Of a stretch of DNA of 64,000 bases, positions 40,502 through 48,687 are shown piece after piece (positions within the stretch are counted from its first letter, which is position 1; every line of letters starts with the position of its first letter). This DNA comes from Thiobacillus sp. 65-29 (GTDB lineage: Bacteria; Pseudomonadota; Gammaproteobacteria; Burkholderiales; Thiobacillaceae). The stretch lies in the NCBI GenBank assembly GCA_001899775.1, contig MKWN01000037.1, positions 1 through 64,000 on the forward strand, written 5' to 3'. The translations under genes and the position numbers were made by a program. The notes under the pieces are model-generated. The model made no database searches, had not been told where the DNA came from, and saw only the letters and a program-made list of their open reading frames with translations.

Positions 40502-42234
40502 CAGGCCGTGTCGTCCTGGGCGCTCACGCGCATGGCCTCGGCAAGCGAGGTGGCGCCGGCGCGCGCGAGTGCGAGCGCCTGGTCACGCAGGGTGTGGCCG
40601 GCCAGCGAGGCACGCGCGGTGGCGACGAAACGGGCAGGTTCCTCGCGCGCGAGACTGTCGGCGAGCGTCGCATCGATTTCGAGGAGTTCGTGAATCGCGC
40701 GCCGCCCGGCGTAGCCGGTGTGGTGGCAGCGGTCGCAGCCGCGCCCGGCGACAAAGCCCGTGTCACCGCCGTTCTCCGCCGCGCTGCCGAGCCACACCTG
40801 TTCCTGCGGCGTAAGCGTGTGCGGCGCCTTGCAGTGGTCGCACACCCGGCGCAGCAGCCGCTGCGCCAGCACCCCCTGTACCGAAGTCGCCACCATGAAG
40901 GCCGGCACGCCCATGTCGAGCAGGCGCACCGGCGTGGAGGCGGCGTCGTTGGTGTGCAGCGTGGACAGCACGAGGTGACCCGTCATCGCCGCGCGCAGCG
41001 CGATCTGCGCGGTTTCCGGGTCGCGCATCTCGCCGACGAGGATGACGTCCGGATCCTGCCGCAGCATGGCGCGCAGCACACGCGCGAAGCTGAGGTCGAT
41101 CTTTTCGTTGGCCTGCACCTGGTTGACGCCGGGCAGCCGGTATTCCACCGGATCCTCGACGGTGATGATCTTGGTGCCGGGATCGTTGAGTTCCGCAAGC
41201 GCAGCATACAGCGTGGTGGTCTTGCCGCTGCCGGTGGGGCCGGTCACCAGCACCAGGCCGTTCGGACGGTGCAGGATCGCGCGGAAGCGCTCCAGCATCG
41301 CCGGCGGCATGCCGAGATGGTCCAGGCCCGGCGCACTGTCACCCTGGCTCAGCAGGCGCATCACCACCGATTCGCCATACTGGGTGGGCAGCGTGGACAG
41401 GCGCACGTCGAGGGTGCGGCCGCGCACCTTGATGGCGAAGCGACCGTCCTGCGGCAGGCGTTTTTCGGAAATGTCGAGCCCGGAGACGATCTTCAGGCGC
41501 AGGGCCAGGGCCGGAGCGATCTTCAGGTCGGCCTCGGTCTGCGGATGCAAAATACCGTCGATGCGAAAACGGATGACGAGCTGCTTTTCCTGCGGCTCGA
41601 TATGGACGTCGGATGCGCCAACCTGCATGGCGTCCTCGAACAGGGTCTGCAGCAGGCGCACCACCGGCGCGTCGACGGCGCCCTCGCCAAGCGCTTCCAG
41701 GCCGATGATGTTGGCATCACTCTCGCTGAGATCGCGCGCGAGTTCCTCGGTAAGCCCCTGGATGTCGTCGGTGCGGCGGTACAGCCGGTCGATCGCGGCG
41801 AGCAGGTCGCCCTCCGCGACGACGGCAAGCTGGATACCCTCGGTGATGAGGCGGGCAATTTCGTCATACGCGGCAAGATCGGTCGGATCGGCCATGCCGA
41901 CGAGCACGTCGCCATCGCGCCGCGCCAATGGAATCGCGCGGAAGCGCCGCGCCTGTGTTTCCGACAGGCGCTGGATGATGCCCGTTTCCGGATTGAAGCG
42001 CCGCAGATCGACGAAGGGCAGCGCAAGCTGGCGCGCCAGCGCCTGCGCGATGTCGTTCTCGCCGGCCAGGCCGGTCTCGACGATGATGCGCCCGAGCCGC
42101 CGCCCGCTTTTCTTCTGCGCCGCGAGCGCCACCTCCAGATCGGCGGCCGAAATGACCTTCTGCTCGACCAGCAGGTCGCCAAGACGGATCTTCTGGCGTG
42201 GGGGGGGCGTCGACGCGACGGGTTCGGCTGGCAT
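40501..42234 (-). CDS. mshE: MSHA pilus assembly ATPase MshE
   Basis: Hexameric GspE-type ATPase driving pilus extension. The 577-aa protein has an N-terminal MshEN domain (KIRLGDLLVEQKVISAADLE; LALPFVDLRRFNPETG), reported in homologues to bind c-di-GMP. Then come Walker A GPTGSGKTTTLYAAL, the Asp box and Walker B region (DPDVILVGEMRDPETAQIAL) and a tetracysteine zinc site (CDHCKAPHT and CDRCHHTGY). It is the first gene of the E-G-A-C-D-O-P-Q block. Confidence 0.94.
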   Translation of the reverse strand: MPAEPVASTPPPRQKIRLGDLLVEQKVISAADLEVALAAQKKSGRRLGRIIVETGLAGENDIAQALARQLALPFVDLRRFNPETGIIQRLSETQARRFRAIPLARRDGDVLVGMADPTDLAAYDEIARLITEGIQLAVVAEGDLLAAIDRLYRRTDDIQGLTEELARDLSESDANIIGLEALGEGAVDAPVVRLLQTLFEDAMQVGASDVHIEPQEKQLVIRFRIDGILHPQTEADLKIAPALALRLKIVSGLDISEKRLPQDGRFAIKVRGRTLDVRLSTLPTQYGESVVMRLLSQGDSAPGLDHLGMPPAMLERFRAILHRPNGLVLVTGPTGSGKTTTLYAALAELNDPGTKIITVEDPVEYRLPGVNQVQANEKIDLSFARVLRAMLRQDPDVILVGEMRDPETAQIALRAAMTGHLVLSTLHTNDAASTPVRLLDMGVPAFMVATSVQGVLAQRLLRRVCDHCKAPHTLTPQEQVWLGSAAENGGDTGFVAGRGCDRCHHTGYAGRRAIHELLEIDATLADSLAREEPARFVATARASLAGHTLRDQALALARAGATSLAEAMRVSAQDDTA

Positions 42235-42540
42235 GGCGGGCGGATCTCCTGAATGTGCCCCTATCGGCGCAAACGGGCGCCGGCTTTAGTGTGTGCTCGT
42301 GTGGCACGCGCCTTGTCCGTTCATTTTATCCGCGAAGGGCGCGAAGGAACGCCAAGAACAAATCCTGTCGCGGTGCATTGCGCATCGAGCCGGCGCGGCG
42401 CGGGTTCGGCCGGGGACGTTCACCCTCTCCCCAACCCCTGAAGGGGCCCGAGCGCACCCCCGCTCCCCGCTCCCCGCTCCCCGCTCCCCGCTCCCCGCTC
42501 CCCGCTCCCCGCTCCCCGCTCCCCGCTTACCGCTTACCGC
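42235..42540. other. 306-bp non-coding region upstream of mshE
   Basis: No gene is seen. It holds a family B repeat unit (42328-42356), a pyrimidine-rich stretch and the heptamer tandem array (42458-42548). Any promoter for mshE must lie in its left part, but I see no clear hexamers. Confidence 0.45.
42328..42356 (+). repeat. family B repeat unit (CCGCGAAGGGCGCGAAGG)
   Basis: A single copy of the motif ATCCGCGAAGGGCGCGAAGG followed by AACGCCAAG. It is nearly the same as each arm of the inverted pair at 11482-11567. It is intergenic, upstream of mshE. Confidence 0.5.
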
Positions 42541-42548
42541 TTACCGCT
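42458..42548. repeat. heptanucleotide tandem repeat, (CCCCGCT)10 + (TACCGCT)3
   Basis: Ten exact copies of CCCCGCT (42458-42527) followed directly by three exact copies of TACCGCT (42528-42548), then degenerate units. On the minus strand the last TACCGCT copy supplies the TAA stop of the small secreted-protein gene ending at 42541. Exact tandem heptamers are prone to slipped-strand copy-number change. Confidence 0.9.
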
Positions 42549-42840
42549 CCCCGCCTGCCGCTCCCGGCCCACCCACCCATTCCCCCGCCCGCGTACCGGG
42601 GCGCAAGCGGCCCTGGTAGATGAAGCCGGCGCCGTAGCGGCGGCTGCCGTCGGGCGCGACGACGGGCTCGTTTTCGCTCCAGATCCACACATGACCTTCG
42701 CGGGTATCGAGGATGAAGGCGCGGCCGCCACCCTGCCCTCCCGCTGCACCGGCGAGGGGAAGCGCCTGGTAGCGCCCCTCGTCGGCGAGGGTCGCCATCG
42801 GCAGGGCGAACAGCCCCAGAAGCATGCAAAGGGTACGCAT
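42541..42840 (-). CDS. small secreted protein, 99 aa, unknown function
   Basis: From ATG 42840, with GGAG nine bases upstream, the protein begins with a signal peptide (MRTLCMLLGLFALPMATLA|DE). The mature part has RAFILDTREGHVWIWSENEP and YGAGFIYQGRLRPG, suggesting a small beta protein; no family is recognised. The C-terminus is Gly/Ala-rich (VGGPGAAGGER), and its last codons and stop fall in the degenerate start of the heptamer array. It follows hslO with an 11-bp gap. Confidence 0.7.
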   Translation of the reverse strand: MRTLCMLLGLFALPMATLADEGRYQALPLAGAAGGQGGGRAFILDTREGHVWIWSENEPVVAPDGSRRYGAGFIYQGRLRPGTRAGEWVGGPGAAGGER

Positions 42841-42851
42841 CGCGGCTCCTT

Positions 42852-43700
42852 TCACTCAAACAGCGCGGCAACCGCCACCGCGTCGAGCACGTATTCGTGG
42901 TTGCAGATGTCGTCATGCACGCGGATTTCGCCGTGCTCGGCGAGGATGGCGTCGCATTCGGCGCGTCCGACGCCACGCAGCATGGCGTGGATTTTCGCCG
43001 GGTCGTAGGGACAATGATAGGTCACCGGGCGCGGGTCGAACACACGCACGTCCTCTTCGGGAAACAGCCGGCCGATCAGGGCGATGGCGCCCAATCCGAG
43101 CAGTTCGCCGGGGCGCACGGTGGCCGCGAGCTGCTGCACGCGATTCCAGCCGTCGGGATCACGCGCCGCCGCACCGGGAAGCGCCTGCAGAAAAAGACCG
43201 GCCGCGCTGTCGCGGTCGGCGGCGAGCCACAGGCGGGTGGGCAACTGCTCGGATTGGGCGAGATAGTGTTCGAACGCGGCGGCGAGGGTGTCGCCCTGCA
43301 GCGGCACGTGGCTCTGATAGGGCTGGCGCATGTCGGCGACGTCGAGGGTGAGCGTCAGCGCACCCTCGCCGAGCAGTTGCGCGAGCGTGCCGGCGACGAC
43401 GTCGGGCGCGGCACGCGCCATGCCGCGCAGGCGCAATTGTTCGTCGCAATCCATGACCAGCAGCGGAATGGCGCCGTCGCCACGCAACTGGAAGGTGAGG
43501 CGGCCGGGTTGCTTGAGGTTGGCGGCGATGAGCGTGGTGACGCCGGCGAGCTGGCCCAGCAGTTCGAGCGCCGGTTGCGGGGTGTCGCGTCGCGCGGCCA
43601 TGTCGCGCCAGGCGGACCCCAGTTGCACCCACGCGCCACGGATGTCGAGCGCCTCGAACAGAAAGCCGCGCACGCAGCCGGCATCTGCCTCCGTGTTCAA
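42852..43700 (-). CDS. hslO: Hsp33-family chaperone with degenerate zinc site
   Basis: Hsp33 is normally a redox-switched holdase. The likely start is the TTG at 43700, overlapping the upstream stop (TTGA), giving 282 aa; a GTG nine codons on is an alternative. The N-terminal region (VRGFLFEALDIRGAWVQLGS) and GLGAIALIGRLFPEEDVRVF are family-like. The C-terminal zinc region reads VTYHCPYDPAKIHAML ... GEIRVHDDICNHEY. Of the four ligand cysteines (CxC and CxxC) only two are present, with His/Asp nearby. Classical redox control is therefore doubtful, although an alternative metal site is possible. Confidence 0.85.
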   Translation of the reverse strand: MNTEADAGCVRGFLFEALDIRGAWVQLGSAWRDMAARRDTPQPALELLGQLAGVTTLIAANLKQPGRLTFQLRGDGAIPLLVMDCDEQLRLRGMARAAPDVVAGTLAQLLGEGALTLTLDVADMRQPYQSHVPLQGDTLAAAFEHYLAQSEQLPTRLWLAADRDSAAGLFLQALPGAAARDPDGWNRVQQLAATVRPGELLGLGAIALIGRLFPEEDVRVFDPRPVTYHCPYDPAKIHAMLRGVGRAECDAILAEHGEIRVHDDICNHEYVLDAVAVAALFE

Positions 43701-44953
43701 TTGAGCTGCACCCGCTCGCCCCAAGGCACGGGGGCCTTGCCCTTGACCAGCCAGACGACGGGATAGGCGGGCGGCACCTTGGGGAAGTCGCCCTCGGCAT
43801 CGGTGAAATACACCAGCAGATTCGGGCTGCGGCCCGCCCGCTCCACCCAGTCGAACACCGGATGGAAATCGGTGCCGCCGCCGCCTTCGATGCCTTCGGG
43901 CAGTTGCAGGGTGTCCCAGGGTTCGAATTCCCACGGACCGGCTTCGTCGATGCATGTGTCACAGGCAAGCAGGGTGATGCGCGCACGCACCAGGCCCTTC
44001 AAGGCATCGAGCTCGCCGGCGAATGCGCGCAACTCCTCGTCGGTGATGGAGCCGCTGGTGTCGATCGCGGCGATCACGTCGATGCCTTCGCTCGACAGGC
44101 GCGGCAGCAGCGCTTCGCCCTCGCGCCGCGACGGCCGCCGCCACGAGTAGTCGTCGCGCTGGTTGATGGCAAAGAAGCGCGCCAGCAGCGCGCGCCAGGG
44201 CAGACTGGGGGCGAGCAGGCCGTCGACCAGGCGCAGCATCGACTGCGACAGCTTGCCGGCCTGGCGCGCGGCCTGGGCGGCCGCAGCCAGCCGGTTCTTC
44301 CATTGCTCGGCGAGTTTTTCGCGTTCGCTTTGCGACAGGGGCTCCGGTTGCGCCGAGGCCTCGCCGCCGCTGCCCTGCTGCGGCTCGCCCTCGCCCTGGC
44401 CTTCCCCGGCCTGCCCGCCGGAGTCACCGGTATCGGGCTTGTCCTGGCGCTCGCCCTGATCCGGACTGCCGCTTGCCTGGTTGTCGCTGTCGAACAGGTG
44501 CTGGTCGAAGGATTCCTCGGTGGTGTCCTCGGGGATGAGGGGATAGATCTCCTCGGCCGACAGCGTCATGTAGTTCTGGTCGGCGAGGATGCCGTGCAAG
44601 GGCGGTTTCATCCCCTCCTCGATGAGGATGAGGTTCACCGCATGGTCGCAGGCGACGTCCCAGCGGTGCCGGGAACGGTACTGGCGTCGGTGCGGATGGC
44701 CCATCGCACAGTGCATGGCCTCGTGCGCCAGCACGAACTGGGTCTGCGCAAGGCTGAGGTTGTCGATGAATTTCGGGTTGAAGTAGAACGCCTTGGCGTC
44801 CGTCCCGGTGGTGGTGCACCAGTCGCCGCCCGGCGTCAGCGGCAGATGCATGACCAGCGCGCCGAGGAAGGGGCGCTCCATGATGAGCCGCGTGCGCGCC
44901 GCGGCGAGCTTGGTGAGGATGGGTTCGAGCGCGGGGCCGGGCTGGTCAGCCAT
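43697..44953 (-). CDS. VWA-like / putative metallopeptidase-domain protein (DUF2201)
   Basis: A 418-aa protein. The N-terminal metallopeptidase-like domain carries FVLAHEAMHCAMGHPHRR with HExxH, near residues 73-90. An acidic, Gln/Gly-rich linker follows (GERQDKPDTGDSGGQAGEGQ, about 165-210), then a VWA-like domain with the MIDAS-type DTSGS in DVIAAIDTSGSITDEELRAF. The start at 44953 overlaps the MoxR stop (TGATG). Such MoxR-VWA pairs act as AAA chaperone systems maturing or inserting cofactors into partner proteins. The client here is unknown. Confidence 0.85.
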   Translation of the reverse strand: MADQPGPALEPILTKLAAARTRLIMERPFLGALVMHLPLTPGGDWCTTTGTDAKAFYFNPKFIDNLSLAQTQFVLAHEAMHCAMGHPHRRQYRSRHRWDVACDHAVNLILIEEGMKPPLHGILADQNYMTLSAEEIYPLIPEDTTEESFDQHLFDSDNQASGSPDQGERQDKPDTGDSGGQAGEGQGEGEPQQGSGGEASAQPEPLSQSEREKLAEQWKNRLAAAAQAARQAGKLSQSMLRLVDGLLAPSLPWRALLARFFAINQRDDYSWRRPSRREGEALLPRLSSEGIDVIAAIDTSGSITDEELRAFAGELDALKGLVRARITLLACDTCIDEAGPWEFEPWDTLQLPEGIEGGGGTDFHPVFDWVERAGRSPNLLVYFTDAEGDFPKVPPAYPVVWLVKGKAPVPWGERVQLN

Positions 44954-45996
44954 CAGTGTTCGTAGAGGACCAGATCGGTGATGCTGTTGGCCCATTCGGC
45001 GAACGCCGGCACGGTGAACAGCGGCCGCCCGACCGCACGATGCAGATCGGACACCAGCATCACACCCATCTCGCGCTGTGGGAAACGTTGTGCATACTTG
45101 AGAATGTTGCCGTACACCGTGGCCGCGTCGCCACGCTCGGCGGCGAGCAACGCCTTGCGCACCAGCGCGGCAGCGACGCCGTACTGCAGGTCGATGCCGG
45201 CCGGCACTTCCGCCGCTTCGCCGGCGATGATGGCGTCGATGTCCGGCATCTGCGCCATGTTGTCGACGAAGGTTTTCAGTTCCAGGCCGGCGGACTGGCC
45301 GACACAGGCGATCAGCGCATCGGCGAGCAGCGCGGTGGCGTCGAACTTCTGCAGGGCGCGGTGGGCGAACTCCCACGAGCGCGGGCTGGGGAAGGCAATC
45401 GGCGTGTGCGCGGGATCGAAGCTGAACAGGAGGTCGGGGCGGAAGCGCAGGAAGGCGATCACGCGCGCATCGATGTTCTCGGTGTAGGCCCAGCGCACCC
45501 AGTCGTCGAGAAACACCTCGACCTCGTAGTGGGTGAACCGGTTGGCGAGCGGCGCCGGCATGGCGTAGGTGACGCCGCGGTCGCCCTGGCGGTTGCCGGC
45601 GGCGAAGATGACCCAGCCGTCCGGTATGCGGTATTCGCCCAGGCGACGGTCGAGGATGAGCTGGTAGGCCGCGGCCGACACCGTGGGTGGCGCCGAGGTG
45701 AGCTCGTCGAGGAACAGGATGCCCGAGGGGCCATGGCGTGCCGCGTCCGGCAGCACGGCGGGGATCGACCACTCGACGAGTTGCCCGCTGCGGAACGGAA
45801 TGCCACGCAGGTCGGTCGGTTCCATCTGGGAGAGGCGGATGTCGATGAGCGGCACGCCGTGCTGCCGGGCGATCTTGGCGACGATCTGTGACTTGCCCAC
45901 CCCGGGCGGTCCCCACAGCATCACCGGGGTGTGGTGACCGCCGGCGGTGCTTGCGAACTCGCGATCGAGGATGGTTTCAATGTGGGAAGGACGCAT
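44953..45996 (-). CDS. MoxR-type AAA+ ATPase
   Basis: From ATG 45996 it is 347 aa. Walker A is GPPGVGKSQIVAKIA (near 29-43) and Walker B is GILFLDELTSAP. The sensor/arginine region is ILDRRLGEYRIPDGWVIFAA and NRQGDRGVTYAMPAPLANRF. It is translationally coupled to the VWA protein, its probable partner. Family F-like MoxR proteins drive conformational work on substrates bound by the VWA subunit. Confidence 0.88.
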   Translation of the reverse strand: MRPSHIETILDREFASTAGGHHTPVMLWGPPGVGKSQIVAKIARQHGVPLIDIRLSQMEPTDLRGIPFRSGQLVEWSIPAVLPDAARHGPSGILFLDELTSAPPTVSAAAYQLILDRRLGEYRIPDGWVIFAAGNRQGDRGVTYAMPAPLANRFTHYEVEVFLDDWVRWAYTENIDARVIAFLRFRPDLLFSFDPAHTPIAFPSPRSWEFAHRALQKFDATALLADALIACVGQSAGLELKTFVDNMAQMPDIDAIIAGEAAEVPAGIDLQYGVAAALVRKALLAAERGDAATVYGNILKYAQRFPQREMGVMLVSDLHRAVGRPLFTVPAFAEWANSITDLVLYEH

Positions 45997-46104
45997 GGGC
46001 TTTGAGGCACGGCGATATGTATTTTGGGATAATAAACGCTCGCGCACGCGCATTCCAGTTTCGCCCTTGCCCGGAATGGGGGGATTTTGCTACGGTGCGG
46101 CGTC

Positions 46105-46140
46105 AGGACAAGGCTCGCTGCGCGAGTTTTACGTCAATGA
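46105..46140 (+). repeat. dispersed intergenic repeat, family A copy 3
   Basis: AGGACAAGGCTCGCTGCGCG then AGTTTTACGTCAATGA. It shares its core and orientation with copies 6321-6354 and 15561-15592. It ends 12 bp before the Nudix ATG, so, like copy 1, it would lie in a 5' leader. Confidence 0.5.
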
Positions 46141-46152
46141 ACTGGATTCGGC

Positions 46153-46686
46153 ATGAATTACTGTAGTGAATGCGGCGCGCCCGTGGTTCTGCGCGTGCCC
46201 GACGGCGACAGCCTGCCACGCTATGTGTGCCCGAACTGCGGCACCGTCCATTACCAGAACCCGAAGATGGTGGTGGGCTGCATCCCGGAATGGGAGGACA
46301 GGGTACTGCTGTGCCGCCGCGCCATCGAGCCGAAGCATGGGATGTGGACGCTGCCAGCGGGCTTCATGGAAAACGGCGAAACCACCGCCGAGGGCGCGGC
46401 GCGCGAGACGTGGGAAGAAGCCGGTGCACGCATCGAGATCGGCAGCCTGTACACGCTGTACAACCTGCCGCACGTCAACCAGGTGTATTTCATCTTCCGC
46501 GCGCGCCTGCTCGATCTCGATTTCCAGCCGGGCATCGAGTCACTCGAGGCCCGGCTGTTCACCGAGGCGGAAATCCCCTGGGACCGTATCGCCTTCCGCA
46601 CCGTGCGCTCGACGCTGGAACAATATTTCGCCGACCGTCGCAACGACCGCTTCGCCTTTCATTTCGGCGACATCCGCACGCGCTGA
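46153..46686 (+). CDS. Nudix hydrolase with N-terminal zinc ribbon
   Basis: A 177-aa protein with a zinc ribbon (CSECGAP ... CPNCGTVHYQNP) and a Nudix domain. The Nudix box runs from GFMENGETTAEGAARETWEE through AGARIEI, i.e. the GX5EX7REUXEEXGU pattern. It resembles NudC-like or ADP-ribose pyrophosphatase-type zinc-ribbon Nudix proteins; the substrate cannot be told from sequence. It is divergent from moxR. Confidence 0.88.
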   Translation: MNYCSECGAPVVLRVPDGDSLPRYVCPNCGTVHYQNPKMVVGCIPEWEDRVLLCRRAIEPKHGMWTLPAGFMENGETTAEGAARETWEEAGARIEIGSLYTLYNLPHVNQVYFIFRARLLDLDFQPGIESLEARLFTEAEIPWDRIAFRTVRSTLEQYFADRRNDRFAFHFGDIRTR

Positions 46687-46739
46687 GACGCGCCGCGGTC
46701 ATTCATGCCGCCCTTGTACCCGGACCTTGCCAATGGACC

Positions 46740-46803
46740 GTAGGTCGGGCTTCAGCCCGACAGCCGTTGTCGGTCCGTTGTGTCGGGTTGAAACCCGACC
46801 TAC
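46740..46803. repeat. REP-like doublet (BIME), GTAGGTCGGG...CCCGACCTAC
   Basis: Two REP-like hairpins in opposite orientation: 46740-46762 (TCGGGCTTCAGCCCGA core) and 46781-46803 (TCGGGTTGAAACCCGA core), with outer arms GTAGGTCGGG and CCCGACCTAC. It lies between the convergent 3' ends of the Nudix and 502-aa genes, a typical REP location. Such elements are mobilised by REP-associated tyrosine transposases; no such gene is in the window. Confidence 0.8.
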
Positions 46804-46845
46804 CTGCGATCGACATGCTTCTCATGAGCCAGGACAACGATGCTT

Positions 46846-48354
46846 TCAGGCCGCAGCGGCGAACTGCTCCCGCCCCAGCACGTCCATGCCTACGCGCAGC
46901 CAGCCTTCGTGGGCTTCCTGCACTTCGCCCAGCCGCAGGCGATAAATCACATCACCGTCGCGCAGGGTGAGATGGGCGCCAAAGCGGTAGTGCGCCTTCG
47001 GCAACAGCAGGTTGCAAAGTCCCTGCTCCTGCTCCGCCAGCGGCATGAACAGCGCCCAGGTACGCGTCTCGCCCTGGCCATCGGCCTGCCGGTCGAACAG
47101 CACTTCCACCCGCTTCGGATGGCGCGACAGGCGCTGCGCACCGAGCAGATTCTGGCCGCCCTCCTCGCGCGTCCAGCGTACCACCAGCAGTTGCCACACC
47201 GCCTCGGCCGGATCCCAGCTCACCGCGAGCAGGCGGCCGTGCGGCAAGGTGTGCCGCTCCGGCAGCATGAAACCCATGCCTTCCGTGCTTTCGTCGCGCA
47301 GCATCCACGGTTCGAGTCCCGCGCGATTCGGAGCCGAGCCCGAAGCCGCCAGCGTCGACATCACATTGTCGACACCCGCCGCCACCCATACCTGGCCGAA
47401 ACGATGTGTGCGCTGACGGTTGCGCCGGATGCCGCCGCGTTCGATCAGGCTCGCCACCTGGCGGGTCAATGCCTCGTCCACGCCCGCCGCCCCGCCGGCA
47501 TCGGCGGATTTCAGGTGCGCGACCAGATCGTCGAGCGCGAAATAGCGCAGGCGGCGGCCACGTACCCACTCCCCGTCAAGCTTGCTCGCGCCCTCGGCAA
47601 GCGACAGATCGACGACATGGCTGTCGACGTCGCGGGTCGGCACCGCCGCGGGCAGCGGCAGGGGTTCGTAATCGGCGAGCATGCGCGCGATCAGTTCGAC
47701 CTCATGCGCACGGAAGCCGACCGGATGGACCAGCCCCATGAGCACGACCAGCGCATACTCGCGTGCGCAGTGCGTGCTTTCGTCGCCGATCGTCGCCGGC
47801 GCGCGGTCGAATCCGTCGCGCTCGACCAGACGGAAAATCTTGTTCACGCGCCGCCAGGCCGAGGGCGCGGGTTCGCGCGCCTGGTGGTAGTCCCAGCGCA
47901 TCACCAGACCGGCATAGCGCAGCGCACGCGCCGCGATTTCGGCCACCTGGGGCTTCAGTTCGACGCTTTCCGCATTGCGGTAGGCTTGCTTGAGAAAATC
48001 CAGCCAGGCCTCCGCCAACAGCGACCAGAACATCCAGGATTCGCGCCACAGTGCCTGGCGGGCGAGACGGAAGGTCGCCTGATTGCGCACGTACTGCTCG
48101 ACGATGCGCTGTTGCAGCACAAGACCGGTGGCCTCCAGCCTCTGCAACATTTTCATGCGCGCCAGCGTCGCCGTGCCACGTTCCGCGTTGAAACGCTCCA
48201 GCCCTTCGACGAGTGCATGATGCGCGTCGTAGTCCGAATCCGCCGGCAGGTGCTGCAACCATCGCTCCGTCGCCTTGAGCGAGGCGAAGGGCGAACCCGC
48301 TCCGGCCTTGCGGCGACGGGCGATCGTGCTCAGCATTCCGAAAAATTCGTTCAT
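46846..48354 (-). CDS. conserved hypothetical protein, 502 aa
   Basis: A large soluble protein beginning MNEFFGMLSTIARRRKAGAG. The N-terminal half is helical (TERWLQHLPADSDYDAHHAL; IVEQYVRNQATFRLARQALW). The C-terminal half has beta features (GRLLAVSWDPAEAVWQLLVV; HYRFGAHLTLRDGDVIYRLR). There is no signal peptide, TM segment or recognised catalytic motif. It resembles large betaproteobacterial proteins of unknown role; a PilZ-like C-terminus is conceivable but I cannot support it. It lies between the REP doublet and tRNA-Ser. Confidence 0.75.
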   Translation of the reverse strand: MNEFFGMLSTIARRRKAGAGSPFASLKATERWLQHLPADSDYDAHHALVEGLERFNAERGTATLARMKMLQRLEATGLVLQQRIVEQYVRNQATFRLARQALWRESWMFWSLLAEAWLDFLKQAYRNAESVELKPQVAEIAARALRYAGLVMRWDYHQAREPAPSAWRRVNKIFRLVERDGFDRAPATIGDESTHCAREYALVVLMGLVHPVGFRAHEVELIARMLADYEPLPLPAAVPTRDVDSHVVDLSLAEGASKLDGEWVRGRRLRYFALDDLVAHLKSADAGGAAGVDEALTRQVASLIERGGIRRNRQRTHRFGQVWVAAGVDNVMSTLAASGSAPNRAGLEPWMLRDESTEGMGFMLPERHTLPHGRLLAVSWDPAEAVWQLLVVRWTREEGGQNLLGAQRLSRHPKRVEVLFDRQADGQGETRTWALFMPLAEQEQGLCNLLLPKAHYRFGAHLTLRDGDVIYRLRLGEVQEAHEGWLRVGMDVLGREQFAAAA

Positions 48355-48687
48355 GGTCCGGTACCGGGAGATGACATACCCGGCTCAGCAGTATCCATGC
48401 CAGTTGGCGGGGCTTGCGGCCCTGTGGCAAGCACATGTTTCGCCAAGGATTCGTTCGGACGCCGCACCCTGTTCCACACACATTTCCACGAAAACTCGAC
48501 AGCGCCTGTCGACGCACCGACAGGCGGTCAAGGCGTCGCCCGGGGCGCGCCGAGCCGGTACAATGCCGGGGCCTGAGACGCAGAAACGGCAATCGGACCG
48601 GGAGACCGGTTTCGCCGCGTGCAGCGGATCGGGCCACAATGCGGTCGCCGGAACCCAAAACCCGTCGCCTGCATCGTTCAGGTCGTT
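48355..48687. other. 333-bp gap between the 502-aa gene and tRNA-Ser
   Basis: No gene is seen. It must hold the promoter of the leftward gene and that of tRNA-Ser. A TACAAT (48559-48564) could be a -10 for rightward transcription but has no good -35. Confidence 0.4.

Noticed and set aside
42458-42548. Tandem array considered as CRISPR
   Set aside because: The units are 7 bp with no spacers, and there are no cas genes nearby.
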